Shown here piece by piece: positions 30,948 to 45,300 of a stretch of 64,000 nucleotides of DNA. Where the stretch lies: the NCBI GenBank assembly GCA_963580285.1, contig OY757014.1, forward strand, positions 100,566,072 through 100,630,071, written 5' to 3'. The number at the start of each line of letters is the position of its first letter. Within the stretch, counting starts at the first letter, position 1. A program made the position numbers and the translations under genes. Below the pieces are notes generated by a model, which had not been told where the DNA came from, ran no database searches, and was given only the letters and a program-made list of their open reading frames with translations. This DNA comes from Lucinisca nassula (taxonomy: Eukaryota; Mollusca; Bivalvia; Lucinida; Lucinidae).

Positions 30948-33900
30948 TTAAACGGTGATGATCAACCTACTTGTGTAGGCTGTGACCAGCCTTTCATTGT
31001 AAAACATATCTTAATTGACTGTGTTGACTTTTCACCCTCCCGTAACATATACTTCAAAGCTGACACTTTGCGACAATTGTGTCAAGATGTACCTGTTGAT
31101 AATATTATTTTATTCTTAAAAGAAATTGGACTTTTTCATAAAAGGGGGTCTTTCATCTGTGCCGTTGCATGTTTTTTCCTTAAACTTTGTATATTAATAA
31201 CTCAGCATATACAACCTATAAAAATGTATTTAATAAATTATATAAATCAAAGTAGGACTCAGGAGGCCACTCTAACTGACCCCCTCCATGAGCTGGTGCC
31301 TGTCTTTAAATAAGTGAGTCTTAAATCTTATGTTTTATTTAGTTTCAAGGTCTGGGAACTGGATTGAATGCAAAACTCCATAGGCATTCCTTTGATACTA
31401 AGACACCTTTTGAATTAATTAAAGTTTACATTTTCTGATAAAATAATTATCAAAAATCTCATTTTTTAATTAAAATTTAAAAAAAATTATCAAATTTCAA
31501 TCCCTAAGATAACTATGTTCTAGTCTTTGTCAAGATTTGATTTTGCTAGGAAAACTTGCCATATTTATCTTCTTCAGCTATGGCAAATTTCATGAAAATC
31601 CGAAACCGGTAACACTGTAGTTTTACACCTTTAATGGATGTATGTCGTTTCTGCAAAATTTACTATTTTATTGAAATCATCCAAGAACCTTACAAAAAGT
31701 CAATTCGTAACACTTACGTAATAAAAATGACATTATACAAATCAAAATGAATACATATTGAGCTGATCTAGCTTAGAAACTATTAAAATGTCATGAATTT
31801 CTGATATTTCCCTTTCATTTATACACTATGATCTATCCAAAATAGTAGATAGTAAAACACTAAATCAAAAGGTATTCTTATCAACAAATTAGGCTTAACA
31901 ACATATATTGCTTTTTTATTAGCAGCAAAATTATTGTGAACATGTGCAACTTTATTTTATGACTTTGCATAAGTCATGCTACTCAAATATGTGTAAGGCA
32001 AGGAGATCCATTATTTTCATTTTCATACCAAGCTGGTATGCAAGGACGCAATGGTCAGTGGTTTGTTGTTACTAGTAAAAATAGTTCTGTTGATAAATCC
32101 ATGGCCAGATTAAGCCTTAGATATGCTCTGTCTTTATGAACGCTGGATTATTATCCTAACAAAAAAGTTACAGTATTTATTGGTTAGTATTTCCAAAATC
32201 GAAATGTCACTGATATTGAGTTTCTGTTGCAAAAGATGTCATTGATGGATGAGGCGCAGAATATTTGGTGTAAACAAAGCTGTTTCATGACCTAGAGAAA
32301 TTTTGCTATTAGACAGGGAGAGAAACAGCTTCCTTCCCTATAGTACACATGCATAATATGTCTCTTTTCTGCACTGGTATTGTAATTATTGACGTTTCTT
32401 TAGTGTCTTATTTTTCTATTAACTTTTTCAGTATAGTGGTTAATTTATCGGAAGCGAGCTTTTAGTATTTTTTCTGGTTGTAAAACTTTCAACCACTTCT
32501 TGAATGTTTCTGCTGAATGCAAGTTCACTGTTTTAATAAGCACTGTTCTTGCTTGCTTTTTGTTCATTAATAATTACCAGTACATTTCTGTGCAATGTAT
32601 CTCTCAGCTTGGAAAGAGCATTGCAGTGTTTGGACAGAAAAAAAAACCATCACAATGTATTTACTGAAAATAATTTAAAATACTATGAGTAATGCGATAA
32701 CTACTCACAGATTGAATAATTATTATCAACAGTTTAAATGCTTCTTGATATCTTACATAATGTGCTTTGTAATTACTGCAACAACTGCTGAGATAGGTAA
32801 ATGAAGTGAAAGACCTATACAAATATATAGACAACACAATCATGATCACATAAGTTTTGGAACACTGACAAATGTACGACCATGTGAATTCTAAAAGCAA
32901 AATCAAATGGCTTTGGAATACAGCTTCAGGAAGCCGTTTGATTTCGTTCATAGGGGCTATACAAAAAAGATAGATTGGCTAGTGCCTATGCAGATACAAA
33001 TTCTGAAAACTTAATGTCCAGGAAAAGTAATCTCAAGTGTTATTGATTTTCCCTAGAGTGAACCTTTCTTTTTAAATGGACAGTTAGGGTTAAATAAACA
33101 AACAACAGTTTGACTTGAGAGTCATTTATCTCGAGTCGGAGAACAAATCTCACAAAATCTGAAGTAACATCTAAAGTGACTGGTATGTTGTTGATTTGAA
33201 TGTTAAATCTAAACATCACCTTAGCACCATTACCAAATTAGACAAGAAAGACAGAAAGAAAACTATGCACATGATTACATGGGTGCGTTTGATGACGTTT
33301 GTCATCAAAACCTTTGTAGACAAAATAGTTTGTTCCATAGGGGGCAAATTTACCCAAATGGGTGTTTTGAAATAATACTTATAATTATGCTATGAACTAC
33401 TTACACAAACCATACTATACTATAGCCATCGAAATTGAAAGCAATAGTAAAGTATTATTAAACAGCATGACCAAAACATGATAATCATATAATTTCACAT
33501 TTTGCTGAATCAGGACTATCAGTATTCAGTCTGTTAAAACACAATGTTACCGGTCCTCAATTTCCATCAAAACTCATCAACATGTTCCTAAGATATGTGG
33601 GTAGTTTTTATGCTAAAATGGTGTCTTGACAAAACTTGGAACATGGTAAAAATGCATATTAAATTTTTATGAATACAAAAATAGGAGCTGAAATATGGGG
33701 ACACCATCAAAGAAAACTGAATGCCCAGCCACTATTACTAGACATTTGTTTTGATTTTTAGACATATGAGGTCATTCATAGTATCAACTAACTCACCAAT
33801 TATGGCTTTAATTCATAAAACATAGCAGCATTAGATATATGAAACTCTGAATACTGTAGACAAGTTTATATGAGAGTACTCTCTGTTGTGATAGAGACTT

Positions 33901-34206
33901 CATAAAATATGTTATAAATTTACTACGGAAATAAAATTTAAAATTGAATGCATCGTAATTGTAATGGTTATACCCAAGGCAATTATTGTGCATAATTTCA
34001 TCAAAATCGAAGCGTGGGCAGAAACCAATGCAAATTTCCTATACCTTGAAAGACCCCCTTTAACTGTTTCAGATTTTTATACATATCATACTGACTTTTT
34101 ACTTTTAGTATCCTCATAATTCTTCATGCCGTTTAGGCATTAACCGCTTGACGCTTATGACCCACAAAGAGGGTTGACGCGTCGTTAAACACGAAATCAT
34201 CATCAT
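30948..34206 (+). mobile_element. Second partial copy of the same LINE, joined head-to-tail and interrupted
   Basis: 30948-31143 repeats the last ~65 codons (from NGDDQPTC) and the start of the 3' untranslated region. 34059-34206 supplies the rest to the ATC tail. The duplication CGTGATGGAAGAT occurs at 29928-29940 and 34207-34219, outside both copies, and none is seen at the junction. The pair may therefore have integrated as one event, for example by template jumping. Confidence 0.7.
31144..34058. mobile_element. 2.9 kb element with perfect 12 bp inverted ends and no target duplication
   Basis: It starts GGGGGTCTTTCA and ends TGAAAGACCCCC. The host around it reads CATAAAA|TTTAACTG, exactly the uninterrupted sequence at 30794-30808 of the first LINE copy. 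The insertion therefore neither duplicated nor deleted a base. The interior is A/T-rich and I find no protein of known family. The class is unknown. Confidence 0.7.
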
Positions 34207-34387
34207 CGTGATGGAAGATAAGAAGAGTCACCTTTTTGTTTACTGGAAGGGAAACAGAAAATCATGAAAGTTTTTCCCCTGTAAAGGGGCGGGAAGCATC
34301 AGGTAAACACACTCATGTGACACAGATAATTCTTTAATAAAATTGTAATATTTTAGATATATCTGCTTCAAAAAGAGATTGCAAATG

Positions 34388-34521
34388 TTCGTTAGAACCG
34401 CCTAGACGAGACGGTTCTAACAAGTACCCACAAAGTCCCACACAATTGGACGCAACGTCTCCAAAATGACCTATACAGTGTTGACGGGGACGTTAAACCT
34501 TAAATCAAACAAACAAACAAA
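34388..34521 (+). repeat. Hairpin motif followed by a SINE family 1 tail
   Basis: 34388-34432 is a shortened copy of the GTTAGAACCGCC hairpin. 34433-34521 is the 3' part of SINE family 1 (GCAACGTCTCCAAAATGACC, then GACGGGGACGTTAAACC and CAAA repeats). The SINE head is missing. Confidence 0.6.
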
Positions 34522-34659
34522 ACTTTACCATTCTCTTGATTAATTGAACGGACACTGTTATTGATCGTTTTCTTATTTTCTCAGAAAATAATGTACATGT
34601 ATTTTTTTTGCCATAGGAGACAATTTGCATGACATGTCAAATCTTGTTTTCTGGAAAAA

Positions 34660-35680
34660 TAAGAAACAAGGGGGCCATTGTCCCCCCACCCGGCTATAAT
34701 AAAGGGCCCAGTAGTTAACGGGTTTATCTTACCCATATAAGTCTTTGTAAAATATTTGGACCCAATGGCGTGGCCAGTGTTGGTCCTGGCCATTTTTGGT
34801 CCCAGGGCTACAGTTGGAACAATTTTAGTAGAGGTTCACTGTGTGAAGCTTCATACCAAATATCAAAGAACTGGCCCTTCTGGTTTAAGACAAGAAGATT
34901 TAAAGGTTTTCCCTACGTAAGCCTATGTAAAACATGTGGGCCCCGGGCGTGACCAATTTTGGCCCCAGGGCTATTATTTGAACAATCTTGGTAGATGCCC
35001 ACTAGATGAAGCGCCATATTAAAAATACGGCACCCGCCCACCAGGGCTTGAAGAAATAGATGTTCTGTATGATGATTCCACGCAGAGCTGAAACCGATCG
35101 CACAAGAGTACTGGTAAACCGCTTAGAGGATCTAACCCCTGCCCAGGCAAAGTGGTGTGAGTCGAACCGGCCATGCTTATAAAGCCTATTGGGTTCATTG
35201 GGCGACCGGGCTTGAGAAGTCATTTCATCGCAATGTCGGATAAACGTCCCACAGCATTGGAAGCAACGTCTCCAAACTCAACTTTTCAGTGTTGACTGGG
35301 ACGTTAAACCTCAAATCAATCATTTCTGGCCCTAAGCATATCAAAGACCTTAGCCGTCTGGCTTTGTCTAAGATTTCCCTATAAACACGTGGGCCCTAGG
35401 CGGGGCCATTTTTGGCACAAGGGCTATAATTTGAAACAATCTTGGTAGATGTCCACTAGATGAAGCTTTACACCTAATACCAAAGACCTGGGCCTTCTGT
35501 ATAAGACTAGAAGATTTTTAAACGTTTGCATTTTATTTATACGTCTATGAACGTGAAAACTTGTGGTCTCCGGGGCGTAGCCATTTTTGGCCCCAGGGCT
35601 ATACTTTGAACAATCTAGATAAAGCTTATGGACCTTCTGGTTTTAAGAGAAGAAGCTTACAGTTTTTAGTTAAAAAATCT
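34660..35680 (+). repeat. Tandem repeat, about 190 bp unit, interrupted by a SINE
   Basis: Units carry CCATTTTTGGCCCCAGGGCT, ATTTGAACAATCTTGGTAGA, CCACTAGATGAAGC and CCTTCTGGTTTAAGACAAGA. Units are seen at about 34690-34890, 34890-35015, 35330-35480 and 35480-35660. The family is widespread in bivalves as I recall it. No coding content. Confidence 0.6.
35026..35325 (+). mobile_element. SINE family 1 copy
   Basis: Sense copy: CGCCCACCAGGGCTTGAAG at the head, then CACGCAGAGCTGAAACCG, GTACTGGTAAACCGCTTAGA, and a GACTGGGACGTTAAACCTC tail. It interrupts the 190 bp tandem repeat. No clean target duplication is visible. Confidence 0.7.
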
Positions 35681-35689
35681 AGTTTTGGC

Positions 35690-36890
35690 TCCTGTGACCT
35701 AGATGCTACAGTATATAATTGCAACACGCAACACTATGACCTTGTCCGGAACAGTCCTTCGTGGGCACACACTGTCCGTGTTGGGGACATTGCATTTCTG
35801 TTGAATAGTTGGCGTGTCATACTAAGTTATTTATAAGACTTCCAAGGGGCGTAACAAATCAAAACAAACAAAACAATCAACACTCTGCATATTTTGCAAT
35901 AGTTTGGTTAATCACTTTAATTTTGATTAAAGGATTTCAATTAAAAAATACATAAAAATATGCCTAACATAAAGTTTTATGAATCTATTCCAGATTGTAT
36001 TGGTGACAAAATATTTGCTGGTAATAAACCTTTTCATAGTTGAAATTATTTTGATACTAATAGTAAGTTGCGGTCCTCCGCGAAAGAAGTCACCTAACTC
36101 CCAATCGGCTAGCTGATAACTGTCAAGCATACAGGAGTCAGCATATTGGCAGCCTAGGGAAAAGACCTACAACAAATCCCAGCTGGTGAACTGGGGGTAG
36201 CCCCTATGTGCCCTTCGCGCCCGGTTACCTTAAAACATCCGTGAAGTCATCTATTTATTTTGCATCAGGACAAAGAAGAAGAAGAACGTTTAATTCGAAG
36301 GGATGTTTTTTATTGTATCGTGATCCCAAATGAATATCAAAGGAGTCAGTAAAATGTCCATTTAAAGAAGCATTTAAGTTTTAACCCAGCTAATTAAGAA
36401 TCAATTAGTCCTTACAAAAGAAACATTCTGACTAAAAGACAAAAAATATTCTATTGTGGAAGCAGGCTACAAACCGCATACAAATCCATACACTTTCCAC
36501 TTGTCTGGAGCAAAATAATCCGTAATCAAAATTTGCCGCATGACGTTAAATTAAACTGGAAATTTCTTCTGACGAAACGTCAACTTTCAACGTCATTTTC
36601 CACGTTTTACGCTGATACTCGTAACCGCTGATACTCGTTTTCAGCATTTCTTTTAGGGCTACTGATGAGGCCTTGAGGGCCGAAACAAGCTTGTCTGGCC
36701 CAAACAACAAATGGATTCTGCTATTTTCGTTTTTGAATGCGTTCATGGTTCATGGTTCTCAAAGGGCATCCCTTTTAGCCTTATTTAATACACATGATTT
36801 AAAGCAAACTAGACATTTGAACAATTTCCTGCAATTGTTTTTAGCGATTGGTGCATTCTATACATGGACTCCTTTAATAGATTGTTCCCA
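35690..36890 (+). repeat. Left arm of the large inverted repeat
   Basis: It runs from GTATATAATTGCAACACGCA to the edge of the 42 bp array. Its complement occurs in the same order as the right arm (55186-55961 plus 59208-59754). Matching blocks include GGCGTGTCATACTAAGTTAT, GCATATTTTGCAATAGTTTG, GTAAGTTGCGGTCCTCCGCG, the GCGCCCGGTTACCTT motif (36190-36232) and the hammerhead at 36656. It encodes no recognisable protein. Confidence 0.8.
36656..36701 (+). ncRNA. Type I hammerhead ribozyme (HHR-e), pointing into the satellite array
   Basis: Plus strand: stem I GGGCUA, CUGAUGA, stem II GGCC-UUGAG-GGCC, GAAA, stem III CAAGCUUG, UC, UGGCCC. The core is fully consensus and stem I pairs with one G-U. 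It differs from HHR-a to -d in all three stems yet keeps pairing. The inverted copy is HHR-f. Confidence 0.85.
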
Positions 36891-37815
36891 GCAAGGACGA
36901 TTTATATAGGTATGTTTAATAGACTGTTCCCACCAAGGACACTTTCTGTAGGTATATTTTATAGACTGTTCCAAGCACAGACACTTCTGTAGGTATGTTT
37001 ATAGACTGTTCCCAGCCCGGACAATTATATAGGTATATTAAATAGACTGTTCCCACCAAGGACACTTTTCGTAGTTATGGTTAGTAGACATTTTCCAGCA
37101 CGGACACTTTCTAAAGCTTTCGTTAAAAGACTGGTCCCAGCATGGACACTTTCTGTAGGTATATTTAAAAGACTGTTCCCACCACGGACACTTTCTGTAG
37201 TACGCTTCATAGTCTGTTCCCAGCACGGACACTTTCTGAAGCTATGTTTAATAGACTGTTCCCATCAAAGACACTTTCTGTAGGTATGTTTGATAGATTG
37301 TTCCAAGCACGGACATTTCTGTAGATATGGTTAATAGACTGTTCACACCAAGGACACTTTCCGAAGGTATTTTAATAGATTGTTTGCAGCACGGATACTT
37401 CTGTTGGTATGTTTAATAGACTGTTTCCAACAAGGACACTTTCTATACGTATGTTTAATAAGAAGTTCCCACCAAGCACACTTTCTGTAGCTATGTTTAA
37501 TAGACTGTTCCAAGCATGGACACTTACTGTTGCTATGTTTAATAGACTATTCTCACCAAGGACACTTTCTGTAGCTATGTTTAATAGAATGTTCCCACCA
37601 AGGACACTTTCTGTAGCCATTTATAACAGATTGTTCCCACCAAGGACACTTCATGTAGCTATGTTTAATAGACTGTTCCCAGCATGGACACTTTTTGTAG
37701 CTATGTTTAATAGGCTGTTTCCAGCACAGACACTTCTGTATATATGTTTAATAGACTGTTTCAAACATGGACTCTTTCTATACGTATGTTTAATAAACTG
37801 TTCCCACCAAGGACA

Positions 37816-40800
37816 CTTTCTGTAGCTATGTTTAATAGAATGTCCCCACCAATGACACTTTCTGTAGCCGTTTTTAACAGACTGTTCCCACCAAGGACAC
37901 TTCATGTAGCTATGTTTAATAGACTGTTCCCAGCATGGACACTTTTTGTAGGTATGTTTAATAGGCTGTTTCCAGCACGGACACTTCTGTATATATGTTT
38001 AATAGACTGTTTCCAACAAGGACTCTTTCTATACGTATGTTTAATAAACTGTTCCCACCAAGGACACTTTCTGTAGCTATGTTTAATAGAATGTCCCCAC
38101 AAAGGACAATTTCTGTAGCCGTTTTTAACAGACTGTTCCCACCAAGGACACTTCATGTAGCTATGTTTAATAGAATGTTCCCAGCATGGACACTTTTTGT
38201 AGCTATGTTTAATAGAATAATCCCACCAAGGACACTTTCTGTAGCCATTTTTAACTGACTGTTCCAACCAAGGACACTTCATGTAGCTATGTTTAATAGA
38301 CTGTTCCCAGCATGGACACTTTCTGTAGCTATGTTTAATAGGCTGTTTCCAGCACGGACACTCCTGTATATATGTTTAATAGACTGTTTCCAACAAGGAC
38401 TCTTTCTATACGTATGTTTAATAAACTGTTCCCACCAAGGACACTTTCTGTAGCTATGTTCAATAGAATGTCCCCACCAAGGACACTTTCTGTAGCCGTT
38501 TTTAACAGACTGTTCCCACCAAGGACACTTCATGTAGCTATGTTTAATAGACTGCTCCCAGCAGGGACACTTTTTGTAGCTATGTTTAATGGAATGTTCA
38601 CACCAAGGACACTTTCTGAAGCCATTTTTAACAGATTGTTCCCACCAAGGACACTTCATGTAGCTATGTTTAATAGACTGTTTCCAGCATGGACACTTTT
38701 TGTAGCTATGTTAAATAGGCTGTTTCCAGCACGGACACTTCTGTGTATATGTTTAATAGACTGTTTCCAACAAGGACTCTTTCTATACGTATGTTTAATA
38801 AACTGTTCCCACCAAGGACACTTTCTGTAGCTATGTTTAATAGAATGTCCCCACCAAGGACACTTTCTGTAGCCGTTTTTAACAGACTGTTCCCACAAAG
38901 GACACTTCATGTAGCTATGTTTAATAGACTGTTCCCAGCATGGACACTTTTTTTAGCTATGTTTAATAGGCTGTTTCCAGCACGGACACTTCTGTATATA
39001 TGTTTAATAGACTGTTTCCAACAAGGACTCTTTCTATACGTATGTTTAATAAACTGTTCCCACCAAGGACACTTTCTGTAGCTATGTTTAATAGAATGTC
39101 CCCACCAAGGACACTTTCTGTAGCCGTTTTTCTGAGACTGTTCCCACCAAGGACACTTCATGTAGCTATGTTTAATAGAATGTTCCAAGCATGGACACTT
39201 TTTGTAGCTATGTTTAATAGAATGTTCCCACCAAGGACACTTTCTGTAGCCATTTTTAACAGACTGTTCCCACCAAAGACACTTGATGTAGCTATGTTTA
39301 ATAGACTGTTCCCAGCATGGACACTTTTTGTAGCTATGTTTAATAGGCTGTTTCCAGTACGGACACTTCTGTATATATGTTTAATAGACTGTTTCCAACA
39401 AGGACTCTTTCTATACGTATGTTTAATAAACTGTTCCCACCAAGGACACTTTCTGTAGCTTTGTTTAATAGAATGTCCCCACCAAGGACACTTTCTGTAG
39501 CCGTTTTTAACTGACTGTTCCCACCAAGGACACTTCATGTAGCTATGTTTAATAGACTGTTCCCAGCATGGACACTTTTTGTAGGTATGTTTAATAGGCT
39601 GTTTCCAGCACGGACACTTCTGTATATATGTTTAATAGACTGTTTCCAACAAGGACTCTTTCTATACGTATGTTAAATAAACTGTTCCCACCAATGACAC
39701 TTTCCGTAGCTATGTTTAATAGAATGTCCCCACCAAGGACCCTTTCTGTAGCCGTTTTTAACAGACTGTTCCCACCAATGACACTTCATGTAGCTATGTT
39801 TAATAGAATTTTCCCAGCATGGACACTTTTTGTAGCTATGTTTAATAGAATAATCCCACCAAGGACACTTTCTGTAGCCATTTTTAACTGACTGTTCCAA
39901 CCAAGGACACTTCATGTAGCTATGTTTAATAGACTGTTCCCAGCATGGACACTTTTTGTAGCTATGTTTAATAGGCTGTTTCCAGCACTGACACTTCTGT
40001 ATATATGTTTAATAGACTGTTTCCAACAAGGACTCTTTCTATACGTATGTTTAATAAACTGTTCCCACCAAGGACACTTTCTGTAGCTATGTTAAATAGA
40101 ATGTCCCCACCAAGGACACTTCATGTAGCTATGTTTAATAGACTGCTCCCAGCATGGACAATTTTTGTAGCTATGTTTAATAGAATGTTCCCACCAAGGA
40201 CACTTTCTGAAGCTATTTTTAACAGATTGTTCCCACCAAGGACACTTCATGTAGCTATGTTTAATAGACTGTTCTCAGCATGGACACTTTTTGTAGCTAT
40301 GTTAAATAGGCTGTTTCCAGCACGGACACTTCTGTGTATATGTTTAATAGACTGTTTCCAACAAGGACTCTTTCTATACGTATGTTTAATAAACTGTTCC
40401 CACCAAGGACACTTTCTGTAGCTATGTTTAATAGAATGTCCCCACCAAGGACACTTTCTGTAGCCGTTTTTAACAGACTGTTCCCACAAAGGACACTTCA
40501 TGTAGCTATGTTTAATAGACTGTTCCCAGCATGGACACTTTTTGTAGCTATGTTTAATAGGCTGTTTCCAGCACGGACACTTCTGTATATATGTTTAATA
40601 GACTGTTTCCAACAAGGACTCTTTCTATACGTATGTTTAATAAACTGTTCCCACCAAGGACACTTTCTGTAGCTATGTTTAATAGAATGTCCCCACCAAG
40701 CACACTTTCTGTAGCCGTTTTTAACAGACTGTTCCCACCAAGGACACTTCATGTAGCTATGTTTAATAGAATGTTCCCAGCATGGACACTTTTTGTAGCT

Positions 40801-42327
40801 ATGTTTAATAGAATGTTCCCACCAAGGACACTTTCTGTAGCCATTTTTAACAGACTGTTCCCACCAAAGACACTTCATGTAGCTATGTTTAATAGACTGT
40901 TCCCAGCATGGACACTTTTTGTAGCTATGTTTATTAGGCTGTTTCCAGTACGGACACTTCTGTATATATGTTTAATAGACTGTTTTCAACAAGGACTCTT
41001 TCTAAACGTATGTTTAATAAACTGTTCCCACCAAGGACACTTTCTGTAGCTATGTTTAATAGAATGTCCCCACCAAGGACACTTTCTGTAGCCGTTTTTA
41101 ACAGACTGTTCCCACCAAGGACACTTCATGTAGCTATGTTTAATAGACTGTTCCCAGCATGGACACTTTCTGTAGCTATGTTTAATAGAATGTTCCCACC
41201 AAGGACACTTTTTGTAGCCATTTTAACAGACTGTTCCCACTAAGGACACTTTTTGTAGCTATGTTTAATAGGCTGTTTCCAGCACGGACACTTCTGTATA
41301 TATGTTTAATTGACTGTTTCCAACAAGGACTCTTTCTATACGTATGTTTAATAAACTGTTCCCACCAAGGACACTTTCCGTAGCTATGTTTAATAGAATG
41401 TCCCCACCAAGGACACTTTCTGTAGCCGTTTTTAACAGACTGTTCCCACCAAGGACACTTCATGTAGCTATTTTTAATAGAATGTTCCCAGCATGGACAC
41501 TTTTTGTAGCTATGTTTAATAGAATAATCCCACCAAGGACACTTTCTGTAGCCATTTTTAACTGACTGTTCCAACCAAGGACACTTCATGTAGCTATGTT
41601 TAATAGACTGTTCCCAGCATGGACACATTTTGTAGCTATGTTTAATAGGCTGTTTCCAGCACGGACACTTCTGTATATATGTTTAATAGACTGTTTCCAA
41701 CAAGGACTCTTTCTATACGTATGTTTAATAAACTGTTCCCACCAAGAACACTTTCTGTATCTATGTTTAATAGAATGTCCCCACCAAGGACTCTTTATGT
41801 AGCCGTTTTTATCAGACTGTTCCCACAAAGGACACTTCATGTAGCTATGTTTAATAGACTGTTCCCAGCATGGACACCTTTTGTAGCTATGTTTAATAGG
41901 CTGTTTCCAGCTAGGACACTTCTGTATATATGTTTAATAGACTATTTCCAACAAGGACTCTTTCTATACGTATGTTTAATAAACTGTTCCCACCAAGGAC
42001 ACTTTCTGTAGCTATGTTTAATAGAATGTCCCCACCAAGGACACTTTCTGTAGCCATGTTTAATAGACTGTTTGCACCAAGGACACTTTCTGTAATTATG
42101 TTTAATAGACTGTTCCCGACAAGGATACTTTCTGTAGCTATGAATATTAGTCTCTTCGCAGCACGGACACTTCTGAAGGTATGTTCAATAGACGGACGGA
42201 CACTCCTGTAGGTATGTTTAATAGACTGTTCCCACCAAGGACACTGTCTGAACCTATGTCAGGTAGACTGTTCCCATCACGGAAACTCACTGGAGCTATG
42301 ATTTATAGACTGTTCCCATCACGTACA
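37816..42327 (+). repeat. First copy of a 4,512 bp tandem duplication within the array
   Basis: Sequence here recurs at +4,512 with only scattered single-base differences (for example near 39700/44212 and 38589/43101). The join lies in ACGTACACT|TTCTGTAGC at about 42327. Confidence 0.85.
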
Positions 42328-45300
42328 CTTTCTGTAGCTATGTTTAATAGAATGTCCCCACCAATGACACTTTCTGTAGCCGTTTTTAACAGACTGTTCC
42401 CACCAAGGACACTTCATGTAGCTATGTTTAGTAGACTGTTCCCAGCATGGACACTTTTTGTAGGTATGTTTAATAGGCTGTTTCCAGCACGGACACTTCT
42501 GTATATATGTTTAATAGACTGTTTCCAACAAGGACTCTTTCTATACGTATGTTTAATAAACTGTTCCCACCAAGGACACTTTCTGTAGCTATGTTTAATA
42601 GAATGTCCCCACAAAGGACAATTTCTGTAGCCGTTTTTAACAGACTGTTCCCACCAAGGACACTTCATGTAGCTATGTTTAATAGAATGTTCCCAGCATG
42701 GACACTTTTTGTAGCTATGTTTAATAGAATAATCCCACCAAGGACACTTTCTGTAGCCATTTTTAACTGACTGTTCCAACCAAGGACACTTCATGTAGCT
42801 ATGTTTAATAGACTGTTCCCAGCATGGACACTTTCTGTAGCTATGTTTAATAGGCTGTTTCCAGCACGGACACTCCTGTATATATGTTTAATAGACTGTT
42901 TCCAACAAGGACTCTTTCTATACGTATGTTTAATAAACTGTTCCCACCAAGGACACTTTCTGTAGCTATGTTCAATAGAATGTCCCCACCAAGGACACTT
43001 TCTGTAGCCGTTTTTAACAGACTGTTCCCACCAAGGACACTTCATGTAGCTATGTTTAATAGACTGCTCCCAGCAGGGACACTTTTTGTAGCTATGTTTA
43101 ATAGAATGTTCACACCAAGGACACTTTCTGAAGCCATTTTTAACAGATTGTTCCCACCAAGGACACTTCATGTAGCTATGTTTAATAGACTGTTTCCAGC
43201 ATGGACACTTTTTGTAGCTATGTTAAATAGGCTGTTTCCAACACGGACACTTCTGTGTATATGTTTAATAGACTGTTTCCAACAAGGACTCTTTCTATAC
43301 GTATGTTTAATAAACTGTTCCCACCAAGGACACTTTCTGTAGCTATGTTTAATAGAATGTCCCCACCAAGGACACTTTCTGTAGCCGTTTTTAACAGACT
43401 GTTCCCACAAAGGACACTTCATGTAGCTATGTTTAATAGACTGTTCCCAGCATGGACACTTTTTTTAGCTATGTTTAATAGGCTGTTTCCAGCACGGACA
43501 CTTCTGTATATATGTTTAATAGACTGTTTCCAACAAGGACTCTTTCTATACGTATGTTTAATAAACTGTTCCCACCAAGGACACTTTCTGTAGCTATGTT
43601 TAATAGAATGTCCCCACCAAGGACACTTTCTGTAGCCGTTTTTCTGAGACTGTTCCCACCAAGGACACTTCATGTAGCTATGTTTAATAGAATGTTCCAA
43701 GCATGGACACTTTTTGTAGCTATGTTTAATAGAATGTTCCCACCAAGGACACTTTCTGTAGCCATTTTTAACAGACTGTTCCCACCAAAGACACTTGATG
43801 TAGCTATGTTTAATAGACTGTTCCCAGCATGGACACTTTTTGTAGCTATGTTTAATAGGCTGTTTCCAGTACGGACACTTCTGTATATATGTTTAATAGA
43901 CTGTTTCCAACAAGGACTCTTTCTATACGTATGTTTAATAAACTGTTCCCACCAAGGACACTTTCTGTAGCTTTGTTTAATAGAATGTCCCCACCAAGGA
44001 CACTTTCTGTAGCCGTTTTTAACTGACTGTTCCCACCAAGGACACTTCATGTAGCTATGTTTAATAGACTGTTCCCAGCATGGACACTTTTTGTAGGTAT
44101 GTTTAATAGGCTGTTTCCAGCACGGACACTTCTGTATATATGTTTAATAGACTGTTTCCAACAAGGACTCTTTCTATACGTATGTTAAATAAACTGTTCC
44201 CACCAATGACACTTTCTGTAGCTATGTTTAATAGAATGTCCCCACCAAGGACCCTTTCTGTAGCCGTTTTTAACAGACTGTTCCCACCAATGACACTTCA
44301 TGTAGCTATGTTTAATAGAATTTTCCAAGCATGGACACTTTTTGTAGCTATGTTTAATAGAATAATCCCACCAAGGACACTTTCTGTAGCCATTTTTAAC
44401 TGACTGTTCCAACCAAGGACACTTCATGTAGCTATGTTTAATAGACTGTTCCCAGCATGGACACTTTTTGTAGCTATGTTTAATAGGCTGTTTCCAGCAC
44501 TGACACTTCTGTATATATGTTTAATAGACTGTTTCCAACAAGGACTCTTTCTATACGTATGTTTAATAAACTGTTCCCACCAAGGACACTTTCTGTAGCT
44601 ATGTTAAATAGAATGTCCCCACCAAGGACACTTCATGTAGCTATGTTTAATAGACTGCTCCCAGCATGGACAATTTTTGTAGCTATGTTTAATAGAATGT
44701 TCCCACCAAGGACACTTTCTGAAGCTATTTTTAACAGATTGTTCCCACCAAGGACACTTCATGTAGCTATGTTTAATAGACTGTTCTCAGCATGGACACT
44801 TTTTGTAGCTATGTTAAATAGGCTGTTTCCAGCACGGACACTTCTGTGTATATGTTTAATAGACTGTTTCCAACAAGGACTCTTTCTATACGTATGTTTA
44901 ATAAACTGTTCCCACCAAGGACACTTTCTGTAGCTATGTTTAATAGAATGTCCCCACCAAGGACACTTTCTGTAGCCGTTTTTAACAGACTGTTCCCACA
45001 AAGGACACTTCATGTAGCTATGTTTAATAGACTGTTCCCAGCATGGACACTTTTTGTAGCTATGTTTAATAGGCTGTTTCCAGCACGGACACTTCTGTAT
45101 ATATGTTTAATAGACTGTTTCCAACAAGGACTCTTTCTATACGTATGTTTAATAAACTGTTCCCACCAAGGACACTTTCTGTAGCTATGTTTAATAGAAT
45201 GTCCCCACCAAGCACACTTTCTGTAGCCGTTTTTAACAGACTGTTCCCACCAAGGACACTTCATGTAGCTATGTTTAATAGAATGTTCCCAGCATGGACA

